The position numbers were made by a program, and so were the translations under genes. The notes beneath the pieces are model-generated. The model searched no databases and was not told where the DNA came from. It worked only from the letters and a program-made list of their open reading frames with translations. Positions 1 through 7,509 of a DNA stretch of 19,133 nt are shown here, piece by piece (the stretch's first letter is position 1; the number at the start of each line of letters is the position of its first letter). The stretch lies in NCBI GenBank assembly GCA_046483125.1, contig JAWODU010000106.1:1-19133 (forward strand), in the 5' to 3' direction. Origin of the DNA: JAWODU01 sp046483125 (GTDB lineage: Bacteria; Verrucomicrobiota; Kiritimatiellia; UBA8416; JAWODU01).

Positions 1-148
1 ATATCCGGTATCAAGGCCGCTGTTCATGTTCACGAACGGCTATCCCAGGCTGGTCAGTCACGTGCACGCGCTTGTAACACTGCATCTGACGAGAGTTGGC
101 CAGGAAATGGTCAAGGGCGTCGGTTTTGTTCCTGTAACAAATTACTGA
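1..148 (+). CDS. pstS: PstS phosphate-binding protein, C-terminal end (5' truncated by window)
   Basis: The open frame starting with the codon at base 2 gives 48 residues ending in GFVPVTNY and a TGA at 146-148. The stretch with PLFMFTNGYP, VTLHL, GQE and GFVPV is the C-terminal signature of the periplasmic phosphate-binding protein of the Pst importer (PBP-like family), which delivers orthophosphate to PstCA. The fragment is too short to show the phosphate-binding residues or the signal peptide, which lie before the window. It is directly upstream of pstC on the same strand, the normal pstSCAB order, but a strong hairpin separates it from pstC. Identity rests on the motif pattern plus the gene order, and is quite secure despite the truncation. 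Confidence 0.88.
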   Translation, partial: YPVSRPLFMFTNGYPRLVSHVHALVTLHLTRVGQEMVKGVGFVPVTNY

Positions 149-195
149 TTAGCTTGGGTTAGTTTCCGGGACAGGAAACCAGAACCAGCCCGGAC

Positions 196-252
196 GGTCC
201 GGTCGGCGGGGCAAGGCGATACGCCTCCCGCTGGCCGGGCCGCTTTTGTTTG
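196..252 (+). terminator. Strong Rho-independent terminator / attenuator between pstS and pstC
   Basis: Bases 196-210 pair with 227-241 in an uninterrupted 15-bp stem (three G-T wobbles, otherwise mostly G-C). A three-base bulge (211-213) is followed by an inner 5-bp stem (214-218 with 222-226) closed by an ATA loop. The 3' arm is followed by GCTTTTGTTTG. This is the form of an intrinsic terminator and sits 48 bp after the pstS stop. It would let pstS be made in excess over the membrane and ATPase subunits, the usual stoichiometry for binding-protein transporters. Confidence 0.82.
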
Positions 253-284
253 TAACTGCGCCTGAGCCGAAAGACATTCCCGTG

Positions 285-338
285 CTAACAATTTTCTAAC
301 ATTACCTGAACATGGAGACAACGCCCGGATATTAAATA
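285..338 (+). promoter_or_regulatory. Candidate Pho box and promoter for pstCAB
   Basis: Three hexamers, CTAACA (285-290), CTAACA (296-301) and TGAACA (307-312), are separated by exactly 5 bp, giving an 11-bp period. Tandem half-sites with this period are how PhoB/PhoP-family winged-helix regulators bind; the hexamer resembles the Bacillus TT(A/T/C)ACA unit more than the E. coli CTGTCA unit. The third hexamer could double as a -35 (TGAACA), with TATTAA at 330-335 as -10 after a 17-bp spacer. The site lies after the terminator and 48 bp before the pstC start, so pstCAB would have its own PhoB-controlled promoter. Assignment is by pattern only. Confidence 0.6.
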
Positions 339-385
339 CGAATGCTGACAAAGGTAAAAACTTTAAGCGGCGAGGCAGTACAGCA

Positions 386-1537
386 ATGATGAGTTCAGAC
401 CGGACGCTTGAAATGCCCTCCCTGATGATGACCAGCCGGGCAAACGGGCGAAGGCATTTCATGAAACTTTTAGGAGAATCTTTCCTGTTCGGCGTCACTT
501 TCGTGTCCGCCGCAGGTATACTTTTCATTATTGCTTTCATCTTCAAGGACAGCCTTCCGTATTTCCGTATGCACGGTTTGGGATCCTTTTTTCACTCGGA
601 TTCGTGGAGGCCGACTGGTGATCCCGCGTCTTTCGGAGCTCTGGGCATATTCGTGGGAACGGCTCTGGTAACGATCGGGTCATGTCTGCTGGCTGTTCCT
701 CTCGGCGTTGCGGCGGCAATCTGCCTCAGCGACGTGATTTCCTTTGAGGTGCGCCAGGTAGTGAAACCTGTAATCGAACTCCTGGCGGCAATACCGTCGG
801 TAGCTTACGGCTTTTTCGCGCTGGTTGTATTCGCGCCTCTCCTGCAGAGAGAAGGAGGTCATATTCTGGCCGTGGGGCTCTGGGCTGTTGCCGGGCCGCT
901 CATCCTGATTGCTGTATTTGTGGCCGGGGATTTATTTACGCCCAGGGTAAGAGGCGCCGCTAAATCTTTTGCAAGGTGGGCTGTAACTGCTGTCCTGGGG
1001 GCGCTGGCCTTCTGGGGAATGAGCCTGCTCAGCCAGAGGGTAAACGCAATCAAGATAGCCAGCGGGGTAAACGCTCTTAACGCATCCATCTGGCTGGCGG
1101 TTATGGCTGTACCCACAGTGGTGAGCGTGTGCGAGGACGCTCTGACCGCGGTGGGCAGGGACATGAGAGCCGGCAGTTATGCCCTGGGAGCGACCCGGGC
1201 CGAGACTGTACTGCGTGTTATCATGCCCGCGGCGAGCGGCGGGATAGTGGCGGCGGTACTTCTCGGTGTGATGAGGGCGGTCGGGGAAACAATGCTGGTT
1301 CTGATGGCCGCCGGAAACGCCTTTGAAGTGCCGGATCCATGGTATAATCTTATTACTCCGGTACGCACCCTTACCGCTACCATAGCGTTGGAAATGGGTG
1401 AGGCGGATCAGACAACCGGGTCAGCTCATTATCACGCGCTGTTCGCGCTTGGTTTCTTCCTGCTGGTATTTTCCTTTATCTGCAATGTCATAAGTGAGTG
1501 GGCGGTTCGCCGCACAAAGAAAAAACTGAAGGGCTGA
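386..1537 (+). CDS. pstC: Phosphate ABC transporter permease PstC
   Basis: One of the two inner-membrane permease subunits of the PstSCAB high-affinity phosphate importer. The 383-residue product has a first membrane helix around residues 33-55, a PstC-type block beginning near residue 85 (FGALGIFVGTALVTI, then IPSVAYGFFAL), and the cytoplasmic EAA-type loop that docks on PstB (EDALTAVGRDMRAGSYALGA), followed by the MRAVGETM helix. It is longer than the usual 300-320 residues: between the third core helix and the EAA loop there is extra hydrophobic sequence (about residues 170-225) that could add two helices. The ATG at 386 has a weak GAGG upstream; the in-frame ATG at 461 (MKLLGESF), preceded by GAAGG, is an alternative that fits the first helix better. 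The pstA start follows 3 bp after its stop. Confidence 0.95.
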   Translation: MMSSDRTLEMPSLMMTSRANGRRHFMKLLGESFLFGVTFVSAAGILFIIAFIFKDSLPYFRMHGLGSFFHSDSWRPTGDPASFGALGIFVGTALVTIGSCLLAVPLGVAAAICLSDVISFEVRQVVKPVIELLAAIPSVAYGFFALVVFAPLLQREGGHILAVGLWAVAGPLILIAVFVAGDLFTPRVRGAAKSFARWAVTAVLGALAFWGMSLLSQRVNAIKIASGVNALNASIWLAVMAVPTVVSVCEDALTAVGRDMRAGSYALGATRAETVLRVIMPAASGGIVAAVLLGVMRAVGETMLVLMAAGNAFEVPDPWYNLITPVRTLTATIALEMGEADQTTGSAHYHALFALGFFLLVFSFICNVISEWAVRRTKKKLKG

Positions 1538-1540
1538 AGA

Positions 1541-3034
1541 GTGGATCTGTATACGCGCAGAGTTCTTGACCGGTCCTTTACGGGTCTCGGGGTGTTCTCG
1601 CTTGTATTGATGGGGTGCGCGCTGGCCGTTTTGATAATCCCTATTCTCACAAAAGGAATATCCGCCTTCGTTTTCAAGGAAACCGTTGAGAGAAAAGAGT
1701 TTTTTCTCGAGGAATACGGCCGCGGCAACCGTGCGGCCGTTGAAAAGGAACTGGCCCTGGCGGAGCAAGCCCGGGAACCCGTTTATCGAATGATGGCGGA
1801 GTACGAGAGACCGTTCTGGTCATTTCTCGAAGAGGCGGTTGAGGCAGGAAAGTCCAATGCGGAATTGGAGCGGAAAATCGTACGCCGCGAACATTGCGTG
1901 GAGAGACTGGTTTCTATGTACAATACGGAGGTAGGCTGGTCGGCCCCTGCTCTTAAAACAAGGCTGGACAAGCTCAAGGCCCGGCACAATATCAAGGATT
2001 ACTGCGAAATAAAGAAGCTGGTAAGAGACCTGCTCGGGCCGCTTCCGGACGACAACGTAGAGGCCGACCTTCCACTCCTGCGGCAGAAATACGGGCAGAG
2101 AAGGTGGAATCTCGCTCAGGAACATCTCGACAGTCTGCTCTACAGAACGGAATACGTTTTTGAAAAGCCCGGCGCCATGGGCACCCCGGTAAAGGTCCCG
2201 CGAAGCCGGGATTTCCAGGGCACGGCAATTGAACCGATGTTTGATTACTGCAAAGCCAACGCCGGGGAGATGCTTCTGCCGCGAAGAACTTTCTACTGGC
2301 GTTTTCTTTTCGACGAGCAGAGGGACAGTTATATGTTCGGCGGAATCTGGGGCTCTTTTCTCGGTACTATCTATCTGACCCTCGGCGCGATGCTTTTCGC
2401 GGCGCCTGTGGGTGTCATTTCGGCCATATACCTTACGCAGTACGCCAGCCAGGGGCGTTTCATCAGTCTTCTTCGCAGTTGTATCAGTACTCTGGCCGGT
2501 GTGCCCAGTGTGGTATTCGGGCTTTTCGGGCTGGCGTTCTTTATTAATACTTTAAAGGTGTCGGAAGGCAAAAGCGTTCTTGTCGGGTGCCTGGTTCTTG
2601 CAATGCTTGTTCTGCCTACGGTTATCCGGGCGTCTGAAGAGGCAATACTGGCCGTGCCTAAAGCCTACAGGGAAGCTTCTCTGGGGCTCGGAGCCACCAA
2701 ATGGCACACCATTGTGAAGGTTGTTCTGCCGGCGTCTCTTCCGGGAATAATTACCAGCATAATTATCAGTATGGGCCGGGCCGCCGGAGAAACCGCCCCT
2801 ATTCTATTCACGGCCGCTGTCGCGGTCGGAGAACCCATTCTGCCGTGGGAGATTGTTACTAGGGCAAGTCCCGCGATGCCGGCCAACATCTATTCAATTG
2901 TAAGCGAGCATGAAGCCGTAGAGGAAATAGCGCACGTGCAGTACGGCATGGTCCTTGCCCTCGTTGGGCTGGTGCTTCTGCTGAATGTGACGGCAATAAT
3001 TCTGCGCGCCCGAATCTCGCGCAGGCTCAGATGA
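1541..3034 (+). CDS. pstA: Phosphate ABC transporter permease PstA with large soluble insert
   Basis: Second permease subunit of the Pst importer. Helix 1 is about residues 14-36. After a roughly 220-residue insert, the canonical PstA body begins at GGIWGSFLGTIYLTLG (about 267) and includes the EAA loop (EEAILAVPKAYREASLGLGATKW, near 365-390) and the GRAAGETAPI helix. The total of 497 residues compares with about 280-300 for typical PstA; the excess is the charged, mostly helical segment at about 45-265, which the topology would place outside the cytoplasm. I do not recognise that segment as a known domain. The start is GTG at 1541, three bases after the pstC stop, with GAAGGG seven bases upstream, implying translational coupling. 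Confidence 0.94.
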   Translation: MDLYTRRVLDRSFTGLGVFSLVLMGCALAVLIIPILTKGISAFVFKETVERKEFFLEEYGRGNRAAVEKELALAEQAREPVYRMMAEYERPFWSFLEEAVEAGKSNAELERKIVRREHCVERLVSMYNTEVGWSAPALKTRLDKLKARHNIKDYCEIKKLVRDLLGPLPDDNVEADLPLLRQKYGQRRWNLAQEHLDSLLYRTEYVFEKPGAMGTPVKVPRSRDFQGTAIEPMFDYCKANAGEMLLPRRTFYWRFLFDEQRDSYMFGGIWGSFLGTIYLTLGAMLFAAPVGVISAIYLTQYASQGRFISLLRSCISTLAGVPSVVFGLFGLAFFINTLKVSEGKSVLVGCLVLAMLVLPTVIRASEEAILAVPKAYREASLGLGATKWHTIVKVVLPASLPGIITSIIISMGRAAGETAPILFTAAVAVGEPILPWEIVTRASPAMPANIYSIVSEHEAVEEIAHVQYGMVLALVGLVLLLNVTAIILRARISRRLR

Positions 3035-3035
3035 T

Positions 3036-3043
3036 AAGGAGGT
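3036..3043 (+). promoter_or_regulatory. Consensus Shine-Dalgarno of pstB
   Basis: AAGGAGGT, a full anti-16S complement, lies seven bases before the pstB ATG. It is the strongest ribosome-binding site in the pst cluster and fixes the start at 3051; it may favour the ATPase, which is needed in two copies per transporter. Confidence 0.8.
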
Positions 3044-3050
3044 AACAGGT

Positions 3051-3875
3051 ATGTCACCCATGGAATTGAGCGTTCATCCGCAGGCGGCACTGCCGGACGC
3101 AAGGGAAGCCGTGGAAGGAAACAGTTCCGTACTGACCGCAAACGGATTTTCGGTTTATTACGGATCTAATGAGGCGGTTAGAAAAATATCCATGCAGGTA
3201 CTCAGCGGGCACGTAACGGCGATTATCGGGCCAAGCGGCTGTGGTAAGAGCACTTTTCTGCGCGCGATCAACCGGATGAACGATCTTGTCCCGTTCTGCC
3301 GTGCCGAAGGAGAACTGCTTCTTGGCGATCAGAACATATACGCTTCCAGGGTAGATGTGGTTGCCTTGCGTAAGGCCGTGGGCATGGTGTTCCAGGAGCC
3401 CAACCCTTTTCCCAAATCGATTTTTGACAATATAGCCTACGGCCCGCGCGTTTCGGGTATTAGTTCCAGGTCCAGGCTTCAGCAGATTGTGGAGGAAAGC
3501 CTGAGGAAAGCGGTGCTATGGGAAGAAGTGAAGGACCGCCTTGACCAGAATGCGATAGGCCTTTCAGGAGGGCAACAGCAGAGGCTGTGCATAGCCAGGG
3601 CGCTGGCGGTGGATCCTCAAATCCTGTTGATGGATGAACCGACTTCCGCCCTTGATCCGAAGGCTACTGCAAAAATAGAGGATCTCATCGGTGAACTCCG
3701 TGGATCGTATACGATAATTATTGTCACCCACAACATGCAGCAGGCGGCGAGGGTTTCGGACTATACGGCCTTTTTCTACGAGGGCTTACTGATCGAATAC
3801 GGCCTAACCCGGCAACTGTTCACGAATCCCAACGAAAAACAGACGGAAGATTACATCACGGGAAGGTTCGGGTGA
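3051..3875 (+). CDS. pstB: Phosphate ABC transporter ATP-binding protein PstB
   Basis: Cytoplasmic ATPase of the Pst importer. All ABC motifs are present in the 274 residues: Walker A GPSGCGKST (60-68), Q-loop (MVFQEPNPFPKSIFDNIAYG), signature LSGGQQQRLCIARAL, Walker B ILLMDEPTSALDP and the H-loop IIIVTHNMQQA. The PstB hallmarks INRMNDL and NPFPKSI separate it from other ABC ATPases. The N-terminus carries about 25 extra residues before the ABC domain. It is third in pstCAB, 16 bp after pstA. In many bacteria PstB also relays transporter status to PhoR through PhoU; here phoU is not the next gene but lies about 5 kb downstream. Confidence 0.97.
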   Translation: MSPMELSVHPQAALPDAREAVEGNSSVLTANGFSVYYGSNEAVRKISMQVLSGHVTAIIGPSGCGKSTFLRAINRMNDLVPFCRAEGELLLGDQNIYASRVDVVALRKAVGMVFQEPNPFPKSIFDNIAYGPRVSGISSRSRLQQIVEESLRKAVLWEEVKDRLDQNAIGLSGGQQQRLCIARALAVDPQILLMDEPTSALDPKATAKIEDLIGELRGSYTIIIVTHNMQQAARVSDYTAFFYEGLLIEYGLTRQLFTNPNEKQTEDYITGRFG

Positions 3876-4044
3876 TGATCGGGGATACGGTAGAGCATGA
3901 TAGCATCACTTGTTGAGATGGGTCAGACGGTAATTTCAGGCTTCGTGCAATAGTCACTTGACAGTCAGTCTTGGTCGCTAAAGACTTTAATCAGCATGCC
4001 CGATACGCGGGGGTTGTGCTGCGCTAAGGGACAAAGGACGACAT
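3876..4044 (+). promoter_or_regulatory. pstB-phoB intergenic region with possible phoB promoter
   Basis: This 169-bp gap contains no ORF and no convincing terminator; the best inverted repeat is GTGATG (3872-3877) with CATCAC (3904-3909) and has no T-run. A perfect TTGACA lies at 3958-3963, but the -10 options are poor (TAAAGA at 3979 with a 15-bp spacer, or TTTAAT at 3986 with 22). The CTAACA direct repeats seen upstream of pstC and phoU are absent. phoBR may therefore be expressed by read-through from pstCAB, from a weak constitutive promoter, or both. Confidence 0.3.
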
Positions 4045-4731
4045 ATGGCCAGAGAACAAATAATCATAGTGGAAGACGACGAAGATATAATGGAGTTGAT
4101 ATCGTATACTCTTGAAAATGAAAACTATTCGATTATCAAATCAGAGACAGGAGAAGAGGCGTTAAAAGAAATTGTTTCGAAGATGCCCCAGTTGATCCTC
4201 TTAGACCTGATGCTTCCCGAAATTGACGGACTTGAGGTATGCAAGCGGCTCAAAGCCGCACCACAGACCAGTAAAATTCCAATTATCATGGTGACTGCAA
4301 AGGGCGAAGAAGCCGATATTGTGGCGGGACTGGAAGTTGGAGCGGATGATTATATTACCAAGCCGTTTCGACCCCGGGAGCTGGTCGCCAGAGTGAGGGC
4401 GGTACTGAGACGCACCGCGGCGCCCGTATCCGGTTCTTCTGATATCATTTCCGTACACGGCATTGAAATCCATCCGGGAAAACGCGAAGTAAAAATCAAA
4501 GGGGAACCGGTAAACCTGACGTTTACGGAGTTCCAGATACTCGAGTTTCTGGCCAGGCGTCCGGGCTGGGTCTTTACCCGGTATCAGATTGTGGACTCCG
4601 TAAGAGGCGAGGACTACGCCGTAACGGACCGGTCGGTGGACGTACAGGTCGCGGGATTGAGGAAAAAACTCGGACCCGCCGGCAAGTGCATAGAAACGGT
4701 GCGGGGCGTCGGTTACCGTTTCAGGGAATAA
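4045..4731 (+). CDS. phoB: PhoB-type phosphate response regulator (OmpR/PhoB family)
   Basis: DNA-binding response regulator of the Pho regulon, phosphorylated by PhoR. The receiver domain (about 5-118) has the acidic pocket VEDDED at 9-14, phosphoacceptor Asp54 in LLDLMLPEIDG, the switch Thr in MVTAKGE and the conserved Lys in TKPF. The winged-helix effector domain (about 133-228) has the typical LTFTEFQILEFLARRPGWVFTR and DRSVDVQVAGLRKKLG...VRGVGYRF. The length of 228 is normal. The ATG at 4045 has AAAGGA nearby. It is followed after 8 bp by phoR, so the pair is co-expressed. Its likely targets here are the direct-repeat sites at 285-312 and 8941-8957. Confidence 0.93.
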   Translation: MAREQIIIVEDDEDIMELISYTLENENYSIIKSETGEEALKEIVSKMPQLILLDLMLPEIDGLEVCKRLKAAPQTSKIPIIMVTAKGEEADIVAGLEVGADDYITKPFRPRELVARVRAVLRRTAAPVSGSSDIISVHGIEIHPGKREVKIKGEPVNLTFTEFQILEFLARRPGWVFTRYQIVDSVRGEDYAVTDRSVDVQVAGLRKKLGPAGKCIETVRGVGYRFRE

Positions 4732-4739
4732 AAAACCGA

Positions 4740-6530
4740 ATGACAAGACGGAGATCGTTGTTCTGGAGAATCTTCCCGGCATTTTTGACAATTACGGTAA
4801 TGTCGGTTATTACCGTTGCATGGTATTCGCGCCGGACATTTATCGAATTCGACGAGTACCGCAGAACAGCAAGCCTTGGTGCAGCTGTTTCCCTTGTTGC
4901 AGAAAGGCTGAAGCCTTTGGCCGGAGATCTTGAGCCCGTTCATATCGACCGGATCTGCAAATCTCTTGGTGAAACATCGGGCTACAGGGTGACCGTTATT
5001 TTACCTTCAGGCGAGGTTGCGGGGGACAGTGAACACGACCCGGAACTTATGGGCAATCATTCAAATCGCCCGGAAGTTCGATCTGCTTTGGCGGGCAGGG
5101 AGGGTCATTCGAAGCGGTACAGCAAAACTGTAGATGAAGAGATGAAATATATCGCAATTCCGTTATTGGACGGAAATGAACAAGTTGCAGTTATTCGTGT
5201 GGCAGTATCTGTTGCCGGTATTCACAAAGCTCTTTTTGAAATGAGTAAGAAGCTGGCTTATGCGGGATTGACTGTGCTGGCGGCCGGACTGATTGCCAGC
5301 CTGTTGATATCGCGAGGTATAGCTCTGTCGCTTGAACGAGTGAAGAACAGCGCTGAAGCCTTTGGACGTGGTGCATTCGAGAAAATCCAGCCCCGGACGG
5401 GTATAACGGAAATTGACTTAGTGGCTGACGCGATGAATCACATGATGGAACAGCTTAACGAGAGAATCAGTACGGTGGCAAGACAGCGGGACGAACGTGA
5501 AGCGCTGTTGTCATGCATGATTGAAGGTGTCATTGCGATCGATTCCGAAAAGCGGCTCATCCGGGCCAATGAGGCGAGCGCAAAATTGCTGGATTTTGAC
5601 AAGTCAGCGGTACGCGGCCGGAATATTGAAGAAGTGGCCCGGAACGCGGATTTTCTGAAGATTGCCGATGAAAGTCTCGCAACTGAGGAAGTTGTCGAAG
5701 GCGAAATATATCTCCCGGATAAAGATTGTTATTTACAGACGCATGGCGCCGTATTGCGCGGAAGCAACGGGCGGAAAATAGGTGCTATTATCGTACTGAA
5801 TGACGTAACCAGGTTGAGAAAACTTGAAACCGTGCGCCAGGAGTTTGTGGCGAATGTATCGCATGAACTCAAGACCCCTATAACCTCCATTCGCGGTTTT
5901 GCTGATACTTTACAGGAGGAGACTCCTGAAACTTCTCCTCACAAGCGTTTTTTGAGAATCATCCTGCGGCAAACCGAAAGATTGCAGTCGATTCTGGACG
6001 ATCTTTTAGTCCTCTCAAGTGTTGAACATCTTGATCAGAGAGAAACAGCGGAATTTACGGAACTTGAATTGGCTGATGTTTTGAATTCTGCCGCCAGGCC
6101 TTATGCATCAGCTGCGCGGAATCGGGGTATGCGAATAGAGAAGGAATACCAACCCCCTGTGCGCTGTGTCGCCAACGCAAGATTGCTTGAAGAAGCCGTT
6201 GGCAATCTGATTGACAACGCTGTGAAATACGGGCACGAGAACACCGTGATTCACGTAATCTGCAGGGAAGAAAATTCAGAAGCCTGCATTCAGGTGGTAG
6301 ACGAAGGTCCCGGAATCGCGGCCAGGCATTTGCCGCGGCTGTTCGAGCGTTTTTACAGAGTCGACAAGAGCCGCAGTCGTAAACAGGGGGGGACTGGTTT
6401 AGGGCTGGCGATTGTAAAGCATATTGCGTCACTCCACGGCGGCCGAGTATCTGTCGAGAGCGCGGTGGACAAAGGCAGTGTTTTCAGTATCCGTATTCCC
6501 CGCCGATCGGATAGATATTCATACGCATGA
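4740..6530 (+). CDS. phoR: PhoR sensor histidine kinase
   Basis: Membrane histidine kinase that phosphorylates PhoB. Numbered from the ATG at 4740: TM1 about 8-30; extracytoplasmic sensor about 31-170 of the Bacillus PhoR/WalK type (GYRVTVILPSGEVAGDS, then NHSNRPEV and the YIAIPL strand); TM2 about 173-193; HAMP about 193-245; PAS about 250-360; HisKA with phosphoacceptor His375 in ANVSHELKTP; HATPase with N-box NLIDNAVKYG, G1 DEGPGIA and G2 GGTGLGLA. The 596-residue architecture has a real external domain, unlike E. coli PhoR. The frame opens earlier (ATG at 4686, inside phoB), but 4740 gives a normal N-terminus directly before TM1, 8 bp after phoB, with AGGGA upstream. The start choice is an inference; the function is secure. 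Confidence 0.93.
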   Translation: MTRRRSLFWRIFPAFLTITVMSVITVAWYSRRTFIEFDEYRRTASLGAAVSLVAERLKPLAGDLEPVHIDRICKSLGETSGYRVTVILPSGEVAGDSEHDPELMGNHSNRPEVRSALAGREGHSKRYSKTVDEEMKYIAIPLLDGNEQVAVIRVAVSVAGIHKALFEMSKKLAYAGLTVLAAGLIASLLISRGIALSLERVKNSAEAFGRGAFEKIQPRTGITEIDLVADAMNHMMEQLNERISTVARQRDEREALLSCMIEGVIAIDSEKRLIRANEASAKLLDFDKSAVRGRNIEEVARNADFLKIADESLATEEVVEGEIYLPDKDCYLQTHGAVLRGSNGRKIGAIIVLNDVTRLRKLETVRQEFVANVSHELKTPITSIRGFADTLQEETPETSPHKRFLRIILRQTERLQSILDDLLVLSSVEHLDQRETAEFTELELADVLNSAARPYASAARNRGMRIEKEYQPPVRCVANARLLEEAVGNLIDNAVKYGHENTVIHVICREENSEACIQVVDEGPGIAARHLPRLFERFYRVDKSRSRKQGGTGLGLAIVKHIASLHGGRVSVESAVDKGSVFSIRIPRRSDRYSYA

Positions 6531-6579
6531 CCCGGCACAGTTGTGGTATTTACCTTTCCTGCACCGGCAATAAACTGTC

Positions 6580-6608
6580 TCGACAAAGTCACGAATTACA
6601 GCTATTAC
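6580..6608 (+). promoter_or_regulatory. Possible sigma70-type promoter for the DUF47-PiT pair
   Basis: TCGACA (6580-6585) and TATTAC (6603-6608) are separated by 17 bp, matching the -35/-10 consensus at 5 and 4 positions. No CTAACA-type direct repeat is present. If used, the transcript has a leader of roughly 200 nt before the start at 6820. That leader contains an 8-bp inverted repeat (ATATGACA 6629-6636 with TGTCATAT 6707-6714) enclosing a small hairpin, ACGCG(6650-6654)/CGCGT(6661-6665). I see no recognisable riboswitch. No other gene is supported in the 6531-6819 gap. Confidence 0.3.
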
Positions 6609-6819
6609 TCCGGCAACTGCAACTGAAGATATGACAAAGGCATGGAGGGACGCGCTCAGTCGCGTTTGCAAACATGGCCGACACGGAGGTCTGCCCTTCA
6701 GTTCTGTGTCATATGTTTACACGCCGGGGTAATAAAAGAGCTTGGAAGTGCGTATTTCGGCGTTTAGCATTTGTCAGCAGGGTCGGTTATTGGGGAGCGT
6801 TACAACTGGAGGACAGGCT

Positions 6820-7494
6820 ATGAGTGTAATAGGTGAATTATTCGGGAGGTCTCCTTTTGGATCCCTCGTAGAGCACACGAAGAAAGTCCACGAATGTGTC
6901 AAAGTTATCAAGCCGTTGGCGCAGGCCCTTGTGAACGAAAACCGCGAGGAGATTCATCGTCTGCAGGACCAGGTTTCAAAAGTTGAATATGAAGCGGACC
7001 GGATCAAACATGAGATAAGGGAAAATTTGCCGCGAAGATATTTTCTTCCCGTTTACAGGGATGAACTGGATACTTTTTTGAGGTGCCAGGACAGGATTGC
7101 GGACAGTGTCGAGGACTTTGCGGTTATTCTCTTTATACGGGACACCAGTCTTCATGCCACGTTGAAGGAACCGTTTGTTGAATTTGCCGAGCAGGTGGTC
7201 AAAGTGAGTGAAATGCTGCTTGGCGCTGCTGACGAATTGCAGAATCTGGCGGAGGCGGCATTTGGCGGCGCCGAAGCAAAGTCTGTTCTTGACCGTATAG
7301 TCGGCCTGGGCGAGGAGGAATGGAAAGCGGACAGAATGCAGAGGGCCCTATGTCGGAAAATATACAGTGTGGAAAAGGAGCTTGATCCGATCACGATCGT
7401 GTTTTACGACAAAATGCTTCAGGCATTAAGCCGCATAGCCAATGAAGCTGAGAACACCGGAGACCTTCTGAGGGCAATGATCGTCAAGGGCTAA
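6820..7494 (+). CDS. DUF47 / PhoU-like protein, PiT partner
   Basis: Cytoplasmic helical protein of the DUF47 (TIGR00153, PhoU-related) family, generally encoded next to PiT transporters and thought to modulate them. The N-terminus MSVIGELFGRSPFGSLVEHTKKVHECV is typical of the family, followed by the acidic, metal-binding-like helices EADRIKHEIRENLPRRYFLPVYRDEL and the second half containing NEAENTGDLL. A TTG at 6742 would extend the frame by 26 residues, but the ATG at 6820 has GGAGG seven bases upstream and matches the family start, so it is preferred (224 residues). The PiT gene begins 15 bp after its stop, a conserved pairing. Confidence 0.9.
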   Translation: MSVIGELFGRSPFGSLVEHTKKVHECVKVIKPLAQALVNENREEIHRLQDQVSKVEYEADRIKHEIRENLPRRYFLPVYRDELDTFLRCQDRIADSVEDFAVILFIRDTSLHATLKEPFVEFAEQVVKVSEMLLGAADELQNLAEAAFGGAEAKSVLDRIVGLGEEEWKADRMQRALCRKIYSVEKELDPITIVFYDKMLQALSRIANEAENTGDLLRAMIVKG

Positions 7495-7509
7495 ACTGTC
7501 AGCGCCACA

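Noticed and set aside
142..546. 134-codon minus-strand ORF over the pstS-pstC gap
   Set aside because: It crosses the terminator hairpin and the start of pstC, has no recognisable domain, and is antisense to a certain gene.
6642..6767. Short ORF of 41 codons in the DUF47 leader
   Set aside because: Poor ribosome-site spacing, no recognisable protein features; it overlaps the inverted-repeat leader.
6742..6819. 26-residue N-terminal extension of the DUF47 protein from a TTG codon
   Set aside because: The internal ATG at 6820 has a good GGAGG and matches the family's N-terminus.
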